A stretch of DNA of 49,023 bases, taken from the NCBI GenBank assembly GCA_041180805.1, contig JBEGQX010000084.1, positions 1-49,023 of the forward strand. Direction: 5' to 3'. This DNA comes from JBEGQX01 sp041180805. GTDB taxonomy: Bacteria; Planctomycetota; Planctomycetia; Gemmatales; Gemmataceae. The position numbers and the translations under genes were made by a program. This document shows positions 27,039 through 35,082 of the stretch, piece by piece. Under the pieces are notes generated by a model, which was not told where the DNA came from, searched no databases, and saw only the letters and a program-made list of their open reading frames with translations. Every line of letters begins with the position of its first letter. Within the stretch, counting starts at the first letter, position 1.

Positions 27039-27290
27039 ATGTATTTTTTAAAAATCGCAAAATTGCACTTGGCAGAAAAAAGCACCCTCGCTATACCGCC
27101 TCTTGTTCAGTCGGAATTCGATTCCGAGCGGCTTGCAAAAGCCGGTTATCCGTCAAAACGGGCTCTTCGGCGTACTGAATAACGCGGGAAGTTTGGTAGC
27201 ATCCTTGATTGGGTGTGGGGCAAAGATTCAAGCCGGATCCACATGGTTAGGGTCAACCATGCCGGAGAATACCCAGCGGAAGAGCCTTTT
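27039..27290 (+). pseudogene. Remnant resembling a COQ7-type di-iron hydroxylase N-terminus
   Basis: In one plus-strand frame an ATG at 27039 begins 47 codons (ending YPSKRALRRTE) and hits TAA at 27180-27182. The same frame continues with RGKFGSILDWVWGKDSSRI and then HMVRVNHAGEYPAEE. The RVNHAGEY block matches the first iron-ligand motif of COQ7-like demethoxyubiquinone hydroxylases. After about 27280 the similarity ends and the frame runs antisense into the lipoprotein gene. Only the N-terminus is left, with a nonsense codon, so this looks like a decayed fragment. It begins 24 bases after the FAD oxidoreductase gene. The family call rests on one short motif read by eye. Confidence 0.45.
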
Positions 27291-27719
27291 TTATTCCTTG
27301 TCAAATTTTTCAATAAATGGTTTTCCACCATCCCAGGTGATTTCAATCTTGAGATCGTTGGTGGGTTTATCGATGGTCACCTTGATATCAGAGGTTTCCG
27401 TTGAGCTGTACTTTTTGGGCGCATGCCACATCTGCTTCGAAGGCCCTAGAGTTTCCAAGCCAATCACCGCAACCGGATGAGTTCCAGTAACGCAACCATC
27501 GTTGTCATTGGTAGTGGTTAGGGTGAAAGTTCCATCCTTGTTGATTTTACCCGAAGCAGCCCTGAACCCGGCTGGGGCTACCTGAACAAAACCCAGCGGG
27601 ACAGGCTTGCCATCAATAAGGACAATACCGGATACCTTGACAATTCTGGGACCGGAATCGCATCCAGAGAGAAAAACTAGAATGCCTGACAAGCAAAAGC
27701 CAAGTATGTAGCGAATCAT
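27291..27719 (-). CDS. Small lipoprotein, carboxypeptidase-regulatory-like fold, paired with DUF1559
   Basis: The 142 residues start with a lipoprotein signal (ILGFCLSGILVFLSGC, lipid on Cys20). The rest is beta-rich: KVSGIVLIDGKPVPLGFVQVAP, GKINKDGTFTLTT, VTGTHPVAVIGLE. This pattern is typical of planctomycete carboxypeptidase-regulatory-like or transthyretin-like small lipoproteins. It begins 25 bases after the stop of the DUF1559 gene at 27745 and is probably co-transcribed with it. Its role is unknown; a surface or periplasmic binding module is plausible. Confidence 0.8.
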   Translation of the reverse strand: MIRYILGFCLSGILVFLSGCDSGPRIVKVSGIVLIDGKPVPLGFVQVAPAGFRAASGKINKDGTFTLTTTNDNDGCVTGTHPVAVIGLETLGPSKQMWHAPKKYSSTETSDIKVTIDKPTNDLKIEITWDGGKPFIEKFDKE

Positions 27720-27744
27720 TTAGGGAAATCCAATGGTGTGAAAA

Positions 27745-28659
27745 TCAAGGAGGGGAAACCGCTTCGCCACCGTCCTTGGTGGATAATGCTTTGTAAACAG
27801 AAAGCGCTATGGAATCGGTGATGAACTGGTTGTGCCCATCTGCAAAAATAAAATTGACGCCTCCGGCATGTTTGCTTCCAAACCCGCCAAAAATCGGAAT
27901 TCCATAAGGTGATGTGGTAATCCCGGTACCTGGCTTAGTGTTGGGCGGGTTTTCAGTGTTCCGCATGCAACTTTCATTTCTAGCAGCCTGGCTCCAAAGA
28001 TTTGTGGAAAGATTGGTATGCGCGTCAATTACTTCGCCAATCACCATGGTATTGCTGGTTCCATCTGTGATTTCGTTGCGCTTTTGGTTGATTTTGTAAT
28101 TGAAGATTCCGCCGTTATAAAGCTTCAAGGTAAAACTGATACCCTGTGAAGGGCCAAGATTTCCATGCACAAGCGCATAACTACCAGTAGCCGCATTTAA
28201 ACCAGAGGTTAGGATGGATTTGTCACTGGTATCCGATGGGCAAACCATGACTGGTGGTCTGGTCTCAACACCTTTACTTTTTGCAGTCCAAGTGGTTCCC
28301 TGATTGTATGGCAGATCATTCTGGTCAAAAGTTTTATAAAGAGCTTCCAGTTCCATGAAGGGTAGAAGCTGCAAGAATGCACTGGAACCATCTCGCTGAA
28401 CCAAAGTATCGTTGGCGCAGGGACCATTTGTTATTCCATCGCAACCATGCCTGCCGGCAGGAAAAGCATTATAGGTGGATTCATAATTCAGAAGTGCCAA
28501 ACCCATTTGCTTCAGGTTGTTCTGGCATTTCATGCGCGAGGCAGCCTCACGGACTTTTTGTACCGCAGGCAACAATAATCCTATCAGGATGGCGATAATC
28601 GCAATTACCACCAAAAGTTCGATCAGCGTAAACGCCTTTCGAGAATGTTTAGGTAACAT
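27745..28659 (-). CDS. DUF1559 pseudopilin-like protein (Ala at cleavage site)
   Basis: The 304 residues show RKAFTLIELLVVIAIIAIL, with Ala instead of Gly before the Phe of the prepilin cleavage site. Then comes LLPAVQKVREAASRMKCQNNLKQMGLALLNYE. The C-terminal H-X9-DG motif is intact (HAGGVNFIFADG). The ATG has a GAGAG sequence seven bases upstream. It is followed after 25 bases by a lipoprotein gene, and preceded by a 122-base spacer with nested inverted repeats that may hold its promoter. Confidence 0.93.
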   Translation of the reverse strand: MLPKHSRKAFTLIELLVVIAIIAILIGLLLPAVQKVREAASRMKCQNNLKQMGLALLNYESTYNAFPAGRHGCDGITNGPCANDTLVQRDGSSAFLQLLPFMELEALYKTFDQNDLPYNQGTTWTAKSKGVETRPPVMVCPSDTSDKSILTSGLNAATGSYALVHGNLGPSQGISFTLKLYNGGIFNYKINQKRNEITDGTSNTMVIGEVIDAHTNLSTNLWSQAARNESCMRNTENPPNTKPGTGITTSPYGIPIFGGFGSKHAGGVNFIFADGHNQFITDSIALSVYKALSTKDGGEAVSPP

Positions 28660-28732
28660 GTTGGTCTCTCAAAAAAGAATGGAATTATTAAGGGCTACTA
28701 AAATTCTATGATAAATAGTTAAAAATTGGGAG

Positions 28733-28750
28733 TCGAAAGCACACTTTCGA
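28733..28750. repeat. Hairpin in spacer between the two DUF1559 units
   Basis: Arms TCGAAAG (28733-28739) and CTTTCGA (28744-28750) pair perfectly around CACA. Wider arms TTAAGGGCT (about 28688) and AGCCCTTTAA (about 28774) enclose it. On the minus strand an AATTTTT tract follows the hairpin, so it may partly terminate the upstream 544-residue gene. Confidence 0.45.
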
Positions 28751-28781
28751 GCGATTGCGATATTGGATTTATGAAAGCCCT

Positions 28782-30416
28782 TTAATTTTTTGCTGACTGG
28801 CGGGTGGCTATGGGTACATAGCCAATCTCGAGTCCCTTGGGGGGCGTAACCAACAGGGCTGGGTCAAGATCGGCCAGTTTTCCAATCGTTGGCGCTGGAA
28901 GGTATTCCCTGTCTTTCTTCCAACCACGGTGAAGTTTCTCCACACGGGTTTGCATGGCTTCGCGTTCCCTGTCTGTCAGGTCGGCGTTCAAAAGTGCAGG
29001 CTGGTCCGCAAATCGATACCAATGATAGGTCACAATACTGCCATCCCCTAGCTGCGCTTGAAAAGGGCCGGCAACCGGGCCTGGTTTCTTCCACGAGCTT
29101 TGTGGATCGTCCGGGGTGACATAGGCTTCACCATTATTTTGCTTTTGTTTTTTGAATTCCAGCTTGTTCAATCCGGTTTCCATGGGAACATCTTTGGCCT
29201 CCACAACCACCCATTCCTCTTTGTTGTTCCCATCTTTTTTAAGATGAAAATATTGCGGTAGGTTTACCAAGGCCCCTTGCTCGGAATTTGTTTTTGAAAC
29301 CATTTGGTGGTTCCATCGGTATCCATACGTGGTTGGATTGATGGCCATGGGTGTTGCAAAAGAGTTCCATGCCAGCGAAATCTTTTTTTCACGAGGGGTG
29401 TTCGGGGGATAAATTTTCCATGTGGAGCCACCCTTGTCTTGGAAGGTATGTATGCTGGAACCCTTGGGGTTAATGGCACCGCTTGCCTCGGAACCACCCT
29501 CGAACCAGGCTTTTACCGAATTCCAAAGGGCGCTTTTGTCGTATGCCGTCACCTGATGCACAAGCACGGATTTGCCATCACGATCGCTTGGGAAAAAAGT
29601 TGGGGCGATTTTCGCATATAGTTCACCCTTGGAATCCCTGGACTGATAGCCGGGAACATACTGGGTTTCCATCTGCAAAGCTTTGTTGGGGTTGGAAGGT
29701 TTCGAATCCAGAAACATTCCCGCAAGGTTTGGTTCTTCCACAGTTGCCCTGGACCAAAAATAAGGTGTAAAAAAAGCCACCGGGCCTTTGAAGTTTCCTG
29801 AATTAAGAAATAGCGTCCAAGAGTGGTCCCCCGTGGGAACATTTTTACCCGCTGTGGTGGTTTTGGGATCTGTAAGTGGCAACGGCAGGTATCCGTATCC
29901 AACCAACTCTCCGCAGGTACCCTGTTTCAGGTTCAAACCATCAGGTGGCCAGACCACCCAGGGGCTTAACTGTGCCACACCATATTTGCCTCTGGGTTTG
30001 TCCCAATCTCTGCCTTTGCCAGCACCCGGACCATTTGCCCATTCGCTGAAATTTAATGCCACCCCACCCATGATAAACTTGGGAGTTTCCGTTGCAAATC
30101 TGGTGTCTCGCCACCAGCCCAATCCACCTTCAATGTCCGAGTAGGCCTTTTCAGGCTTTGTTCCCTGGTATTGCGCAAACATCCATGTGCCAAACAAACC
30201 GGTCTGAAATCGACTTCCGGGATACTTGTCCAGCAAAGGCCAGGCTGCGACATACATCGAAAACCCCGCATTGAAACTATCAGGCACCTTCTCATGCGGA
30301 ACCAAAAGATACCCAGCCATCTCCGCTTCCTGCACCTTTTCCTGCGAAATGGAAACACTTGGAAAGCTGCAGGAAAGCAATAGGGAAACTAAAGTTAGAA
30401 TCATTTTGTTTTTCAT
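28782..30416 (-). CDS. Exported protein of unknown family, 544 residues
   Basis: I do not recognise this protein. It has a signal peptide (MILTLVSLLLSCSFPSVSIS) and no transmembrane segment after it. The body is rich in aromatic residues, with many Trp and Tyr: FSMYVAAWPLLDKYPG, TGLFGTWMFAQYQG, LGWWRDTRF, SPWVVWPPDG, and TYGYRWNHQM further on. This composition suggests a beta-sandwich or propeller-like exported domain, possibly glycan-binding, but that is a guess. It starts eight bases after the stop of a small lipoprotein gene, which itself lies 41 bases after a DUF1559 gene, so the three probably form one operon. Confidence 0.8.
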   Translation of the reverse strand: MKNKMILTLVSLLLSCSFPSVSISQEKVQEAEMAGYLLVPHEKVPDSFNAGFSMYVAAWPLLDKYPGSRFQTGLFGTWMFAQYQGTKPEKAYSDIEGGLGWWRDTRFATETPKFIMGGVALNFSEWANGPGAGKGRDWDKPRGKYGVAQLSPWVVWPPDGLNLKQGTCGELVGYGYLPLPLTDPKTTTAGKNVPTGDHSWTLFLNSGNFKGPVAFFTPYFWSRATVEEPNLAGMFLDSKPSNPNKALQMETQYVPGYQSRDSKGELYAKIAPTFFPSDRDGKSVLVHQVTAYDKSALWNSVKAWFEGGSEASGAINPKGSSIHTFQDKGGSTWKIYPPNTPREKKISLAWNSFATPMAINPTTYGYRWNHQMVSKTNSEQGALVNLPQYFHLKKDGNNKEEWVVVEAKDVPMETGLNKLEFKKQKQNNGEAYVTPDDPQSSWKKPGPVAGPFQAQLGDGSIVTYHWYRFADQPALLNADLTDREREAMQTRVEKLHRGWKKDREYLPAPTIGKLADLDPALLVTPPKGLEIGYVPIATRQSAKN

Positions 30417-30424
30417 TTGATTGC

Positions 30425-30841
30425 CTATCGATTTCCTGAAAATCGTTCCAAGGTAAAAGTGGTTTCATTTATCCCCGGGGCTACCGTGTATGTTAGCCCG
30501 GAAGTATCAAAGGAATAATATTTATCTGGCAAATGCTGGGCTGGCAGTCTGGTTGAACCTTCAGTGGCTGGTCGATGTTCCACTATAGCAATCGAGTACA
30601 GGCCAGGCATAACCCCATCTTTGGGGCCTTCGGTGTTGATTTGGAAAGTTCCATCTGCCTGAATCACACCCCTGGCGGAAGTCAGGGTTTCCTTGCAATC
30701 GAAAATGATTTGTCCGTTTGCCAGTTCCGTGGCAGGTTTCCCATCTTTCCAGACAACTTTTCCTGAAACCTTAACTTTGGAAGGGCCGCAACCGGAAAAG
30801 AAGAAAAATAAAAAGATAATCGGAAGCGCAAGTTTTTTCAT
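30425..30841 (-). CDS. Small lipoprotein paired with DUF1559 and the 544-residue protein
   Basis: The 138 residues begin with a lipoprotein signal ending FFFSGC. The mature part has KVSGKVVWKDGKPATELANGQIIFD, GVIQADGTFQINTE, GVMPGLYSIAIVEH and PDKYYSFDTSGLTYTV, the same beta-rich plan as the lipoproteins at 27291 and 41901. The PxKYxxxxTSGL stretch recurs in the three. It lies 41 bases downstream of the DUF1559 gene at 30883 and eight bases upstream of the 544-residue protein gene. Confidence 0.8.
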   Translation of the reverse strand: MKKLALPIIFLFFFFSGCGPSKVKVSGKVVWKDGKPATELANGQIIFDCKETLTSARGVIQADGTFQINTEGPKDGVMPGLYSIAIVEHRPATEGSTRLPAQHLPDKYYSFDTSGLTYTVAPGINETTFTLERFSGNR

Positions 30842-30882
30842 TTTGGAGGAGTGCCTGAAAGATATTTAGATGATAGTAGGAT

Positions 30883-31905
30883 TTAGTCGAAGTTCGGAAT
30901 AACAGTGTTGTCAGCCCGGCCCGAAAGTGCCCTAAGTGTTGTGGTATCGAGCGTTGTCCTTAATGCCCTTACGCTGCAATCAGCAAAGGCGAACTGACAA
31001 ACTCCAGAATGCCAACTGCCGAATTTACGGGCATAAAAACCATCGCCACTTGTGCTGGGTGTAAGGTCTGTGGGCCCTTTGGCAAGAGGGTCCTCAATTC
31101 CCGCTATGCGGCCTGCAAAACTAGTCCAGGCACCGCTGAATGCCGGGCCATCGCCAGCCAAAGCTCTTCCCAAGGCACCTTGGGGAACGTGTTTTTCACC
31201 GATCATGAATGTGTTGCTGGTGCCGTCAGTAATGCTTGTCAGTTTTACAGAGCTTTGAAAAGTGGGAACAGGTGTGTTGTTGGTTGCAGCACCTTGCGCC
31301 GGGGTTGAGGCAACATCACCAATAATCAGGGCGCCATTCGATGTGTTGTTAAACCAGGCACCTGTAAGTACATTATTCGTCCCTCGAAAATCACCAACAC
31401 ATCCTGCGTAATCGGTCAATGAACCTGATGGCAAGTTGGGTGCTGAAAACCTATATTGTGCGCTGCTTGTAGTCCATGGCGGCACGGTTGCAGTCAGGTG
31501 GTCAAATCCTTCCACGGTGCTAAGTTCTCCGGGAGAACGACGGGCAGGACAAAGAAATGTTTTAATCTGTGCCTGACGCGCGGCTTGTGTTTGAGACGCA
31601 TATTTGAGTTTTGTATCCCACAAGCGATAAACGCCATCCTGTTCGATATAAGGCAGAATTAAAACCAACCAAGTGGCCCATCCGTCATTTCCTGTGATTC
31701 GAACAGGCGGCAAAAACCCACTGGTGTCATGATAGCCGTGGACTGCGAGCCCAAGTTGTTTTAAATGGTTTTGACACTGACTCTTGGCCGCGGCTTCCCG
31801 AACTTTTTGAACAGCAGGCAGCAATAACCCAATCAAGATGGCAATTATGGCAATAACCACTAATAGTTCTATCAGCGTGAACGCCTTTAGTCGAAGCTTA
31901 TTCAT
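30883..31905 (-). CDS. DUF1559 pseudopilin-like protein (Ala at cleavage site, altered C-terminal motif)
   Basis: The 340 residues have LKAFTLIELLVVIAIIAIL (Ala before Phe) and LLPAVQKVREAAAKSQCQNHLKQLGLAVHGYH. The C-terminal motif is changed: HSGVCQFAFADC, where H-X9-DG has become H-X9-DC. It heads the run DUF1559, lipoprotein, 544-residue protein on the minus strand. It is 37 bases from the tRNA-Gly gene. Confidence 0.92.
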   Translation of the reverse strand: MNKLRLKAFTLIELLVVIAIIAILIGLLLPAVQKVREAAAKSQCQNHLKQLGLAVHGYHDTSGFLPPVRITGNDGWATWLVLILPYIEQDGVYRLWDTKLKYASQTQAARQAQIKTFLCPARRSPGELSTVEGFDHLTATVPPWTTSSAQYRFSAPNLPSGSLTDYAGCVGDFRGTNNVLTGAWFNNTSNGALIIGDVASTPAQGAATNNTPVPTFQSSVKLTSITDGTSNTFMIGEKHVPQGALGRALAGDGPAFSGAWTSFAGRIAGIEDPLAKGPTDLTPSTSGDGFYARKFGSWHSGVCQFAFADCSVRALRTTLDTTTLRALSGRADNTVIPNFD

Positions 31906-31942
31906 GAGATCGAACCTTACCTGCTTATCAAGATATGTGAAG

Positions 31943-32013
31943 AGCGGGATACGGGAGTCGAACCCGTCTCACAGCCTTGGGAAGGCTGGGCACAGCCGAT
32001 ATACCAATCCCGC
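31943..32013 (-). tRNA. tRNA-Gly (anticodon CCC)
   Basis: The minus strand folds into a 71-base cloverleaf: acceptor GCGGGAT/ATCCCGC, a weak D-stem GTAT/GTGC with two wobble pairs, anticodon stem CAGCC/GGCTG around TTCCCAA (anticodon CCC at 31979-31981), and T-stem ACGGG/CCCGT with loop TTCGACT. The discriminator base is T and CCA is not encoded. Confidence 0.92.
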
Positions 32014-32068
32014 ACAAAAACAATTCTACTGGCATTGCCAAACGCTATCAAGGTGCAAGCGGGAGGGT

Positions 32069-32566
32069 TTATTTGGCTTCCCGGGGTTCCAGGCGAAGAG
32101 CGGCACTGTTCATGCAATAGCGAAGGCCGGTTGGTTTTGGGCCATCCTCAAACACATGGCCAAGGTGGGCATCACAGCGATTGCATAGCACTTCGGTGCG
32201 TGTCATAAAAAAGGAACGGTCAGATTTGAGGGCGATATTTTCTTTCTGCACCGGCTGGAAGAAACTGGGCCACCCTGTGCCGGATTCGTATTTTGAAGTC
32301 GAATCGAAAAGGGGCAATCCGCAGCAGACACAAGTGTAAATACCATCTTTCTTGCTATCCCATAGCGCGCCCGTGAAGGCCCTTTCGGTCCCTTTTTTGC
32401 GGGTCACCCTAAATTCCTCGGGTGTGAGAAGGGTCATCCACTCCGCATCCGACTTTACAACTTTTTCCATGGTGGAACTTCCGTGGGGAATTCTGCTTAA
32501 AGGGTGGTCGTTGGAGCACCCCATAAGCATGATGATGATCATAAAACTAAGGTAATGCCTTACCAT
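32069..32566 (-). CDS. msrB: Peptide-methionine (R)-S-oxide reductase, exported lipoprotein form
   Basis: MsrB repairs the R-form of methionine sulfoxide in proteins. The 165 residues include zinc-site pairs CVCC (79-82) and CNRC (128-131), GTGWPSFFQP, and the catalytic Cys151 in GLRYCMNSAAL, so the core is intact. The N-terminus has a short hydrophobic segment ending LMGC (Cys17), a lipoprotein box, so the enzyme probably sits in the periplasm tethered to a membrane. It starts 37 bases downstream of the TPR pseudokinase gene. Electron supply outside the cytoplasm is not evident nearby. Confidence 0.93.
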   Translation of the reverse strand: MVRHYLSFMIIIMLMGCSNDHPLSRIPHGSSTMEKVVKSDAEWMTLLTPEEFRVTRKKGTERAFTGALWDSKKDGIYTCVCCGLPLFDSTSKYESGTGWPSFFQPVQKENIALKSDRSFFMTRTEVLCNRCDAHLGHVFEDGPKPTGLRYCMNSAALRLEPREAK

Positions 32567-32603
32567 GGTATATCCCTAGGGAAGGGCTTGGGAAAAAGGC
32601 AAA

Positions 32604-34886
32604 TCATGCCTGCCTGGCTTTGGCCATCCATTCATCCAAAAGCTTGCCGATTCCTTGGTAGGAAAAATCGATGTTGGCAATTTCGTTGGCAATTTCCACT
32701 GCCTTGTCGAAATCGCCTGTGGCTGCATGGCTTTGTGCCAGGGTGAAAAGTATTTCCTTGCGTGGTTCGTCCTCTTCCTTCGGAAGGGCCTTAAGGGCAT
32801 CTTCCAAATTTCGGCGTGCCAGGGCGATATTGTTCTTTGCACTGAAGCATTTGCCCAAAGCGGCCAGGGCTTTCCAGGCAAGCCGCGGGTCTTTTCGCGA
32901 AAGTTGCAGTTCGCTGATGGCATTGTCTACGTCGCCAAGGTCCAGAAGCATGAGGCCCAATTTCAGGCGGGCTTCCGTGTTGCCCGGGTCTGCCTCTGTG
33001 CGAAGGCGAAGAACCTCGGAATCGCGCCTGCGTTGTTCGATTTCAATGCTATCGCTTGCAACTTTTGCATAGGGCCATTGGGAATCCTCGCGGACCACTT
33101 CCTTGATTTCCTCGAGTCGCTTGGTGAGGATCACTTTTTCCAAGTGGGCAAGTTCCAATAGTAACCGTTTGTCTGCGGAACATTGGACGATTCCGCGTTT
33201 CAGGGTGGCCTCGGCTTCCTCAAAACGGCTGCCTTTTTTCAAGATGGTCGCCAGATCGATATAGAAAGGTGCCCAGTGCGGTTGATCCTGCAGCATGCCA
33301 CGCATGCGCTGTTCTTCTGCGATCGCCGGGTTTTCCTTCTGGTTGGTAACCACAACATCCTTGTTGTCGGACATGCGCTTCATGGTTTCCGAAGCACCCA
33401 GTTCCTTGGCCTTGCGAACGGCATCTATGTCACCAGGTTTTAACTTGGCAATGCGTTCCCAGATGACCCGGGCGGATTTGAAGTCAGACTGTCTTTCAAG
33501 AAACTCGGCAAGGTCCTGCAACACATCCGGTTCGTTGGGAGCAATTTTGTAGGCAGACTGGAACAACCACGCAGCCACATCATGGAAACCAAGTTCATCG
33601 GCTGCCTTTCCCATGGTGCGTTGTGTGCCGGAATCCCAGGGGTTGGCTGCAAGGGCGGATTCCCCCACCTCCAGCACCTCGACAAACTGCCCGGACTTGT
33701 AGTAGGAATTTACCTTGGACCTGTACGATCCACCCGAAAGGGCGGAAAGCCCTGTGGGAGGCTTGTTGTCCAGATTTTTCATCTGGCATTCACGAAGCTT
33801 TTTGCGACAGGCCAGGTTGCCAGGGTCACGATTGCAACATTCCATGTAAAGCTTGATGGCTTCCTCAAAGTTGCCGTGTGCTGCATACATGGCACCACTT
33901 GCAGCCATTTCCTCGACAACCTTCTTAAGGCCGCCCTCTTCCTCAAAGTCAGATTCGGTGGATGATGGTTTTTCTTCCTCATCGAAACGGATTTCAGCCC
34001 AACTGAATTCACCTTGTTCGACTTTGTCCTTCACCCGATTGATGATGGTTTCCAAGCTTGAAATCCACCCCATGGGTTTGGCCAGGGCGTTTTGCAATTC
34101 CAAGGTAATGCCCCGGAGGAATTTATCATTCTGGCCAAGAAGTTCCTTGAAGATTCGGGCTTCATCCGGCATGGACAGATCTTGCTGCGAGAAGATGATT
34201 CCCTGATCGTTGGATTTTTCCTTGTAGAACTTCGGCCCAAGAACCTTTATCGCAGTAAGGGTTGTGTACAAAAGCAGAAAGGCAAAACGATCCGCGAGCG
34301 GGCCAAAAATGCCCTCCCTGACCCGTTGCGGATGATGATAAAGCGGATCGGAAGATTCCAGAATATTCTGATGGGCAAGCTGGGGGGTCCAGATGTTGTC
34401 GTAATCCAAAAGAACCAGTACGCCACGCTCTTCGGAAGAATTGCTGCCCAGCATCAGGTGTTCTGCCTCAAGGCAGCAATGCGCGATACCAGCGCGGTAC
34501 ATTTTTCTTTCAATGCGTGCCAGTAACCTGCCAAGCTTGTCCACAATGCGGGGTACACCCGCTGCGCGGGAAAGGAATTCACGGAAGGGCACACCTTCAA
34601 TCCAATCCATCACCAGAACGGGGTATTTTTCCCCCTGGATGAGTGTGCCTTCCAAATGGAATGTGCACGGTATCAGGAACGAGATATCGTTCTTTTCCTT
34701 GATCTCTTTCAGGTAGGCATAACGAGATTCAAGCGAATTGTCACTCCAATGATAGCATTTAACCGCGAACTTTTTATTGGTTTCCTTGTCGCGCATTTGA
34801 TAAACGCGAGAGCTTTTGCCTTCCTTGACAATCAGTTTGCCGGCAGGGTCCAAGCATGGTTCAAGGGATTGCAATTCCTTGGGCAT
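32604..34886 (-). CDS. Degenerate protein kinase domain fused to TPR repeats
   Basis: The 760 residues open with a kinase-like domain (about 20-270): FAVKCYH carries the ATP-binding Lys43, and VLVMDWIEGVPF fits the hinge. The catalytic loop reads AHCCLEAEHLML: His136 is present, but the Asp of HRD/HGD is Cys138 and the following Asn is His143. The DFG position reads LLDYDN (Asp161 retained). This matches a planctomycete kinase family whose catalytic loop normally reads HGDLQ with DYDG, with the catalytic Asp lost here. TPR-like repeats fill about 320-750. No signal peptide, so cytoplasmic. Probably a pseudokinase scaffold; it is upstream of the msrB gene on the same strand. Confidence 0.8.
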   Translation of the reverse strand: MPKELQSLEPCLDPAGKLIVKEGKSSRVYQMRDKETNKKFAVKCYHWSDNSLESRYAYLKEIKEKNDISFLIPCTFHLEGTLIQGEKYPVLVMDWIEGVPFREFLSRAAGVPRIVDKLGRLLARIERKMYRAGIAHCCLEAEHLMLGSNSSEERGVLVLLDYDNIWTPQLAHQNILESSDPLYHHPQRVREGIFGPLADRFAFLLLYTTLTAIKVLGPKFYKEKSNDQGIIFSQQDLSMPDEARIFKELLGQNDKFLRGITLELQNALAKPMGWISSLETIINRVKDKVEQGEFSWAEIRFDEEEKPSSTESDFEEEGGLKKVVEEMAASGAMYAAHGNFEEAIKLYMECCNRDPGNLACRKKLRECQMKNLDNKPPTGLSALSGGSYRSKVNSYYKSGQFVEVLEVGESALAANPWDSGTQRTMGKAADELGFHDVAAWLFQSAYKIAPNEPDVLQDLAEFLERQSDFKSARVIWERIAKLKPGDIDAVRKAKELGASETMKRMSDNKDVVVTNQKENPAIAEEQRMRGMLQDQPHWAPFYIDLATILKKGSRFEEAEATLKRGIVQCSADKRLLLELAHLEKVILTKRLEEIKEVVREDSQWPYAKVASDSIEIEQRRRDSEVLRLRTEADPGNTEARLKLGLMLLDLGDVDNAISELQLSRKDPRLAWKALAALGKCFSAKNNIALARRNLEDALKALPKEEDEPRKEILFTLAQSHAATGDFDKAVEIANEIANIDFSYQGIGKLLDEWMAKARQA

Positions 34887-35082
34887 GAAAATGGAATGGC
34901 CCTTGCGAAGCGCTCGTTCCAGTTCTTTGTGAAAATTGACGGTAATGGGCGGACCCTTTCAACTAGATGCTCCTTCCTTAAAGTATAGATCCTTGCAGAA
35001 GGCGAATCAACGATCCATTCGTTCTTAAATGGATTATAACCCTTTACTCGGCATGGGTTTGATGCGATCCAAGCAATCCGGA

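Noticed and set aside
27161..27290. Long-range arms GGCTCTTC / GAAGAGCC before a T-run, as a small RNA or terminator
   Set aside because: Only eight pairs across about 120 bases, and the region is better explained as a decayed protein-coding fragment.
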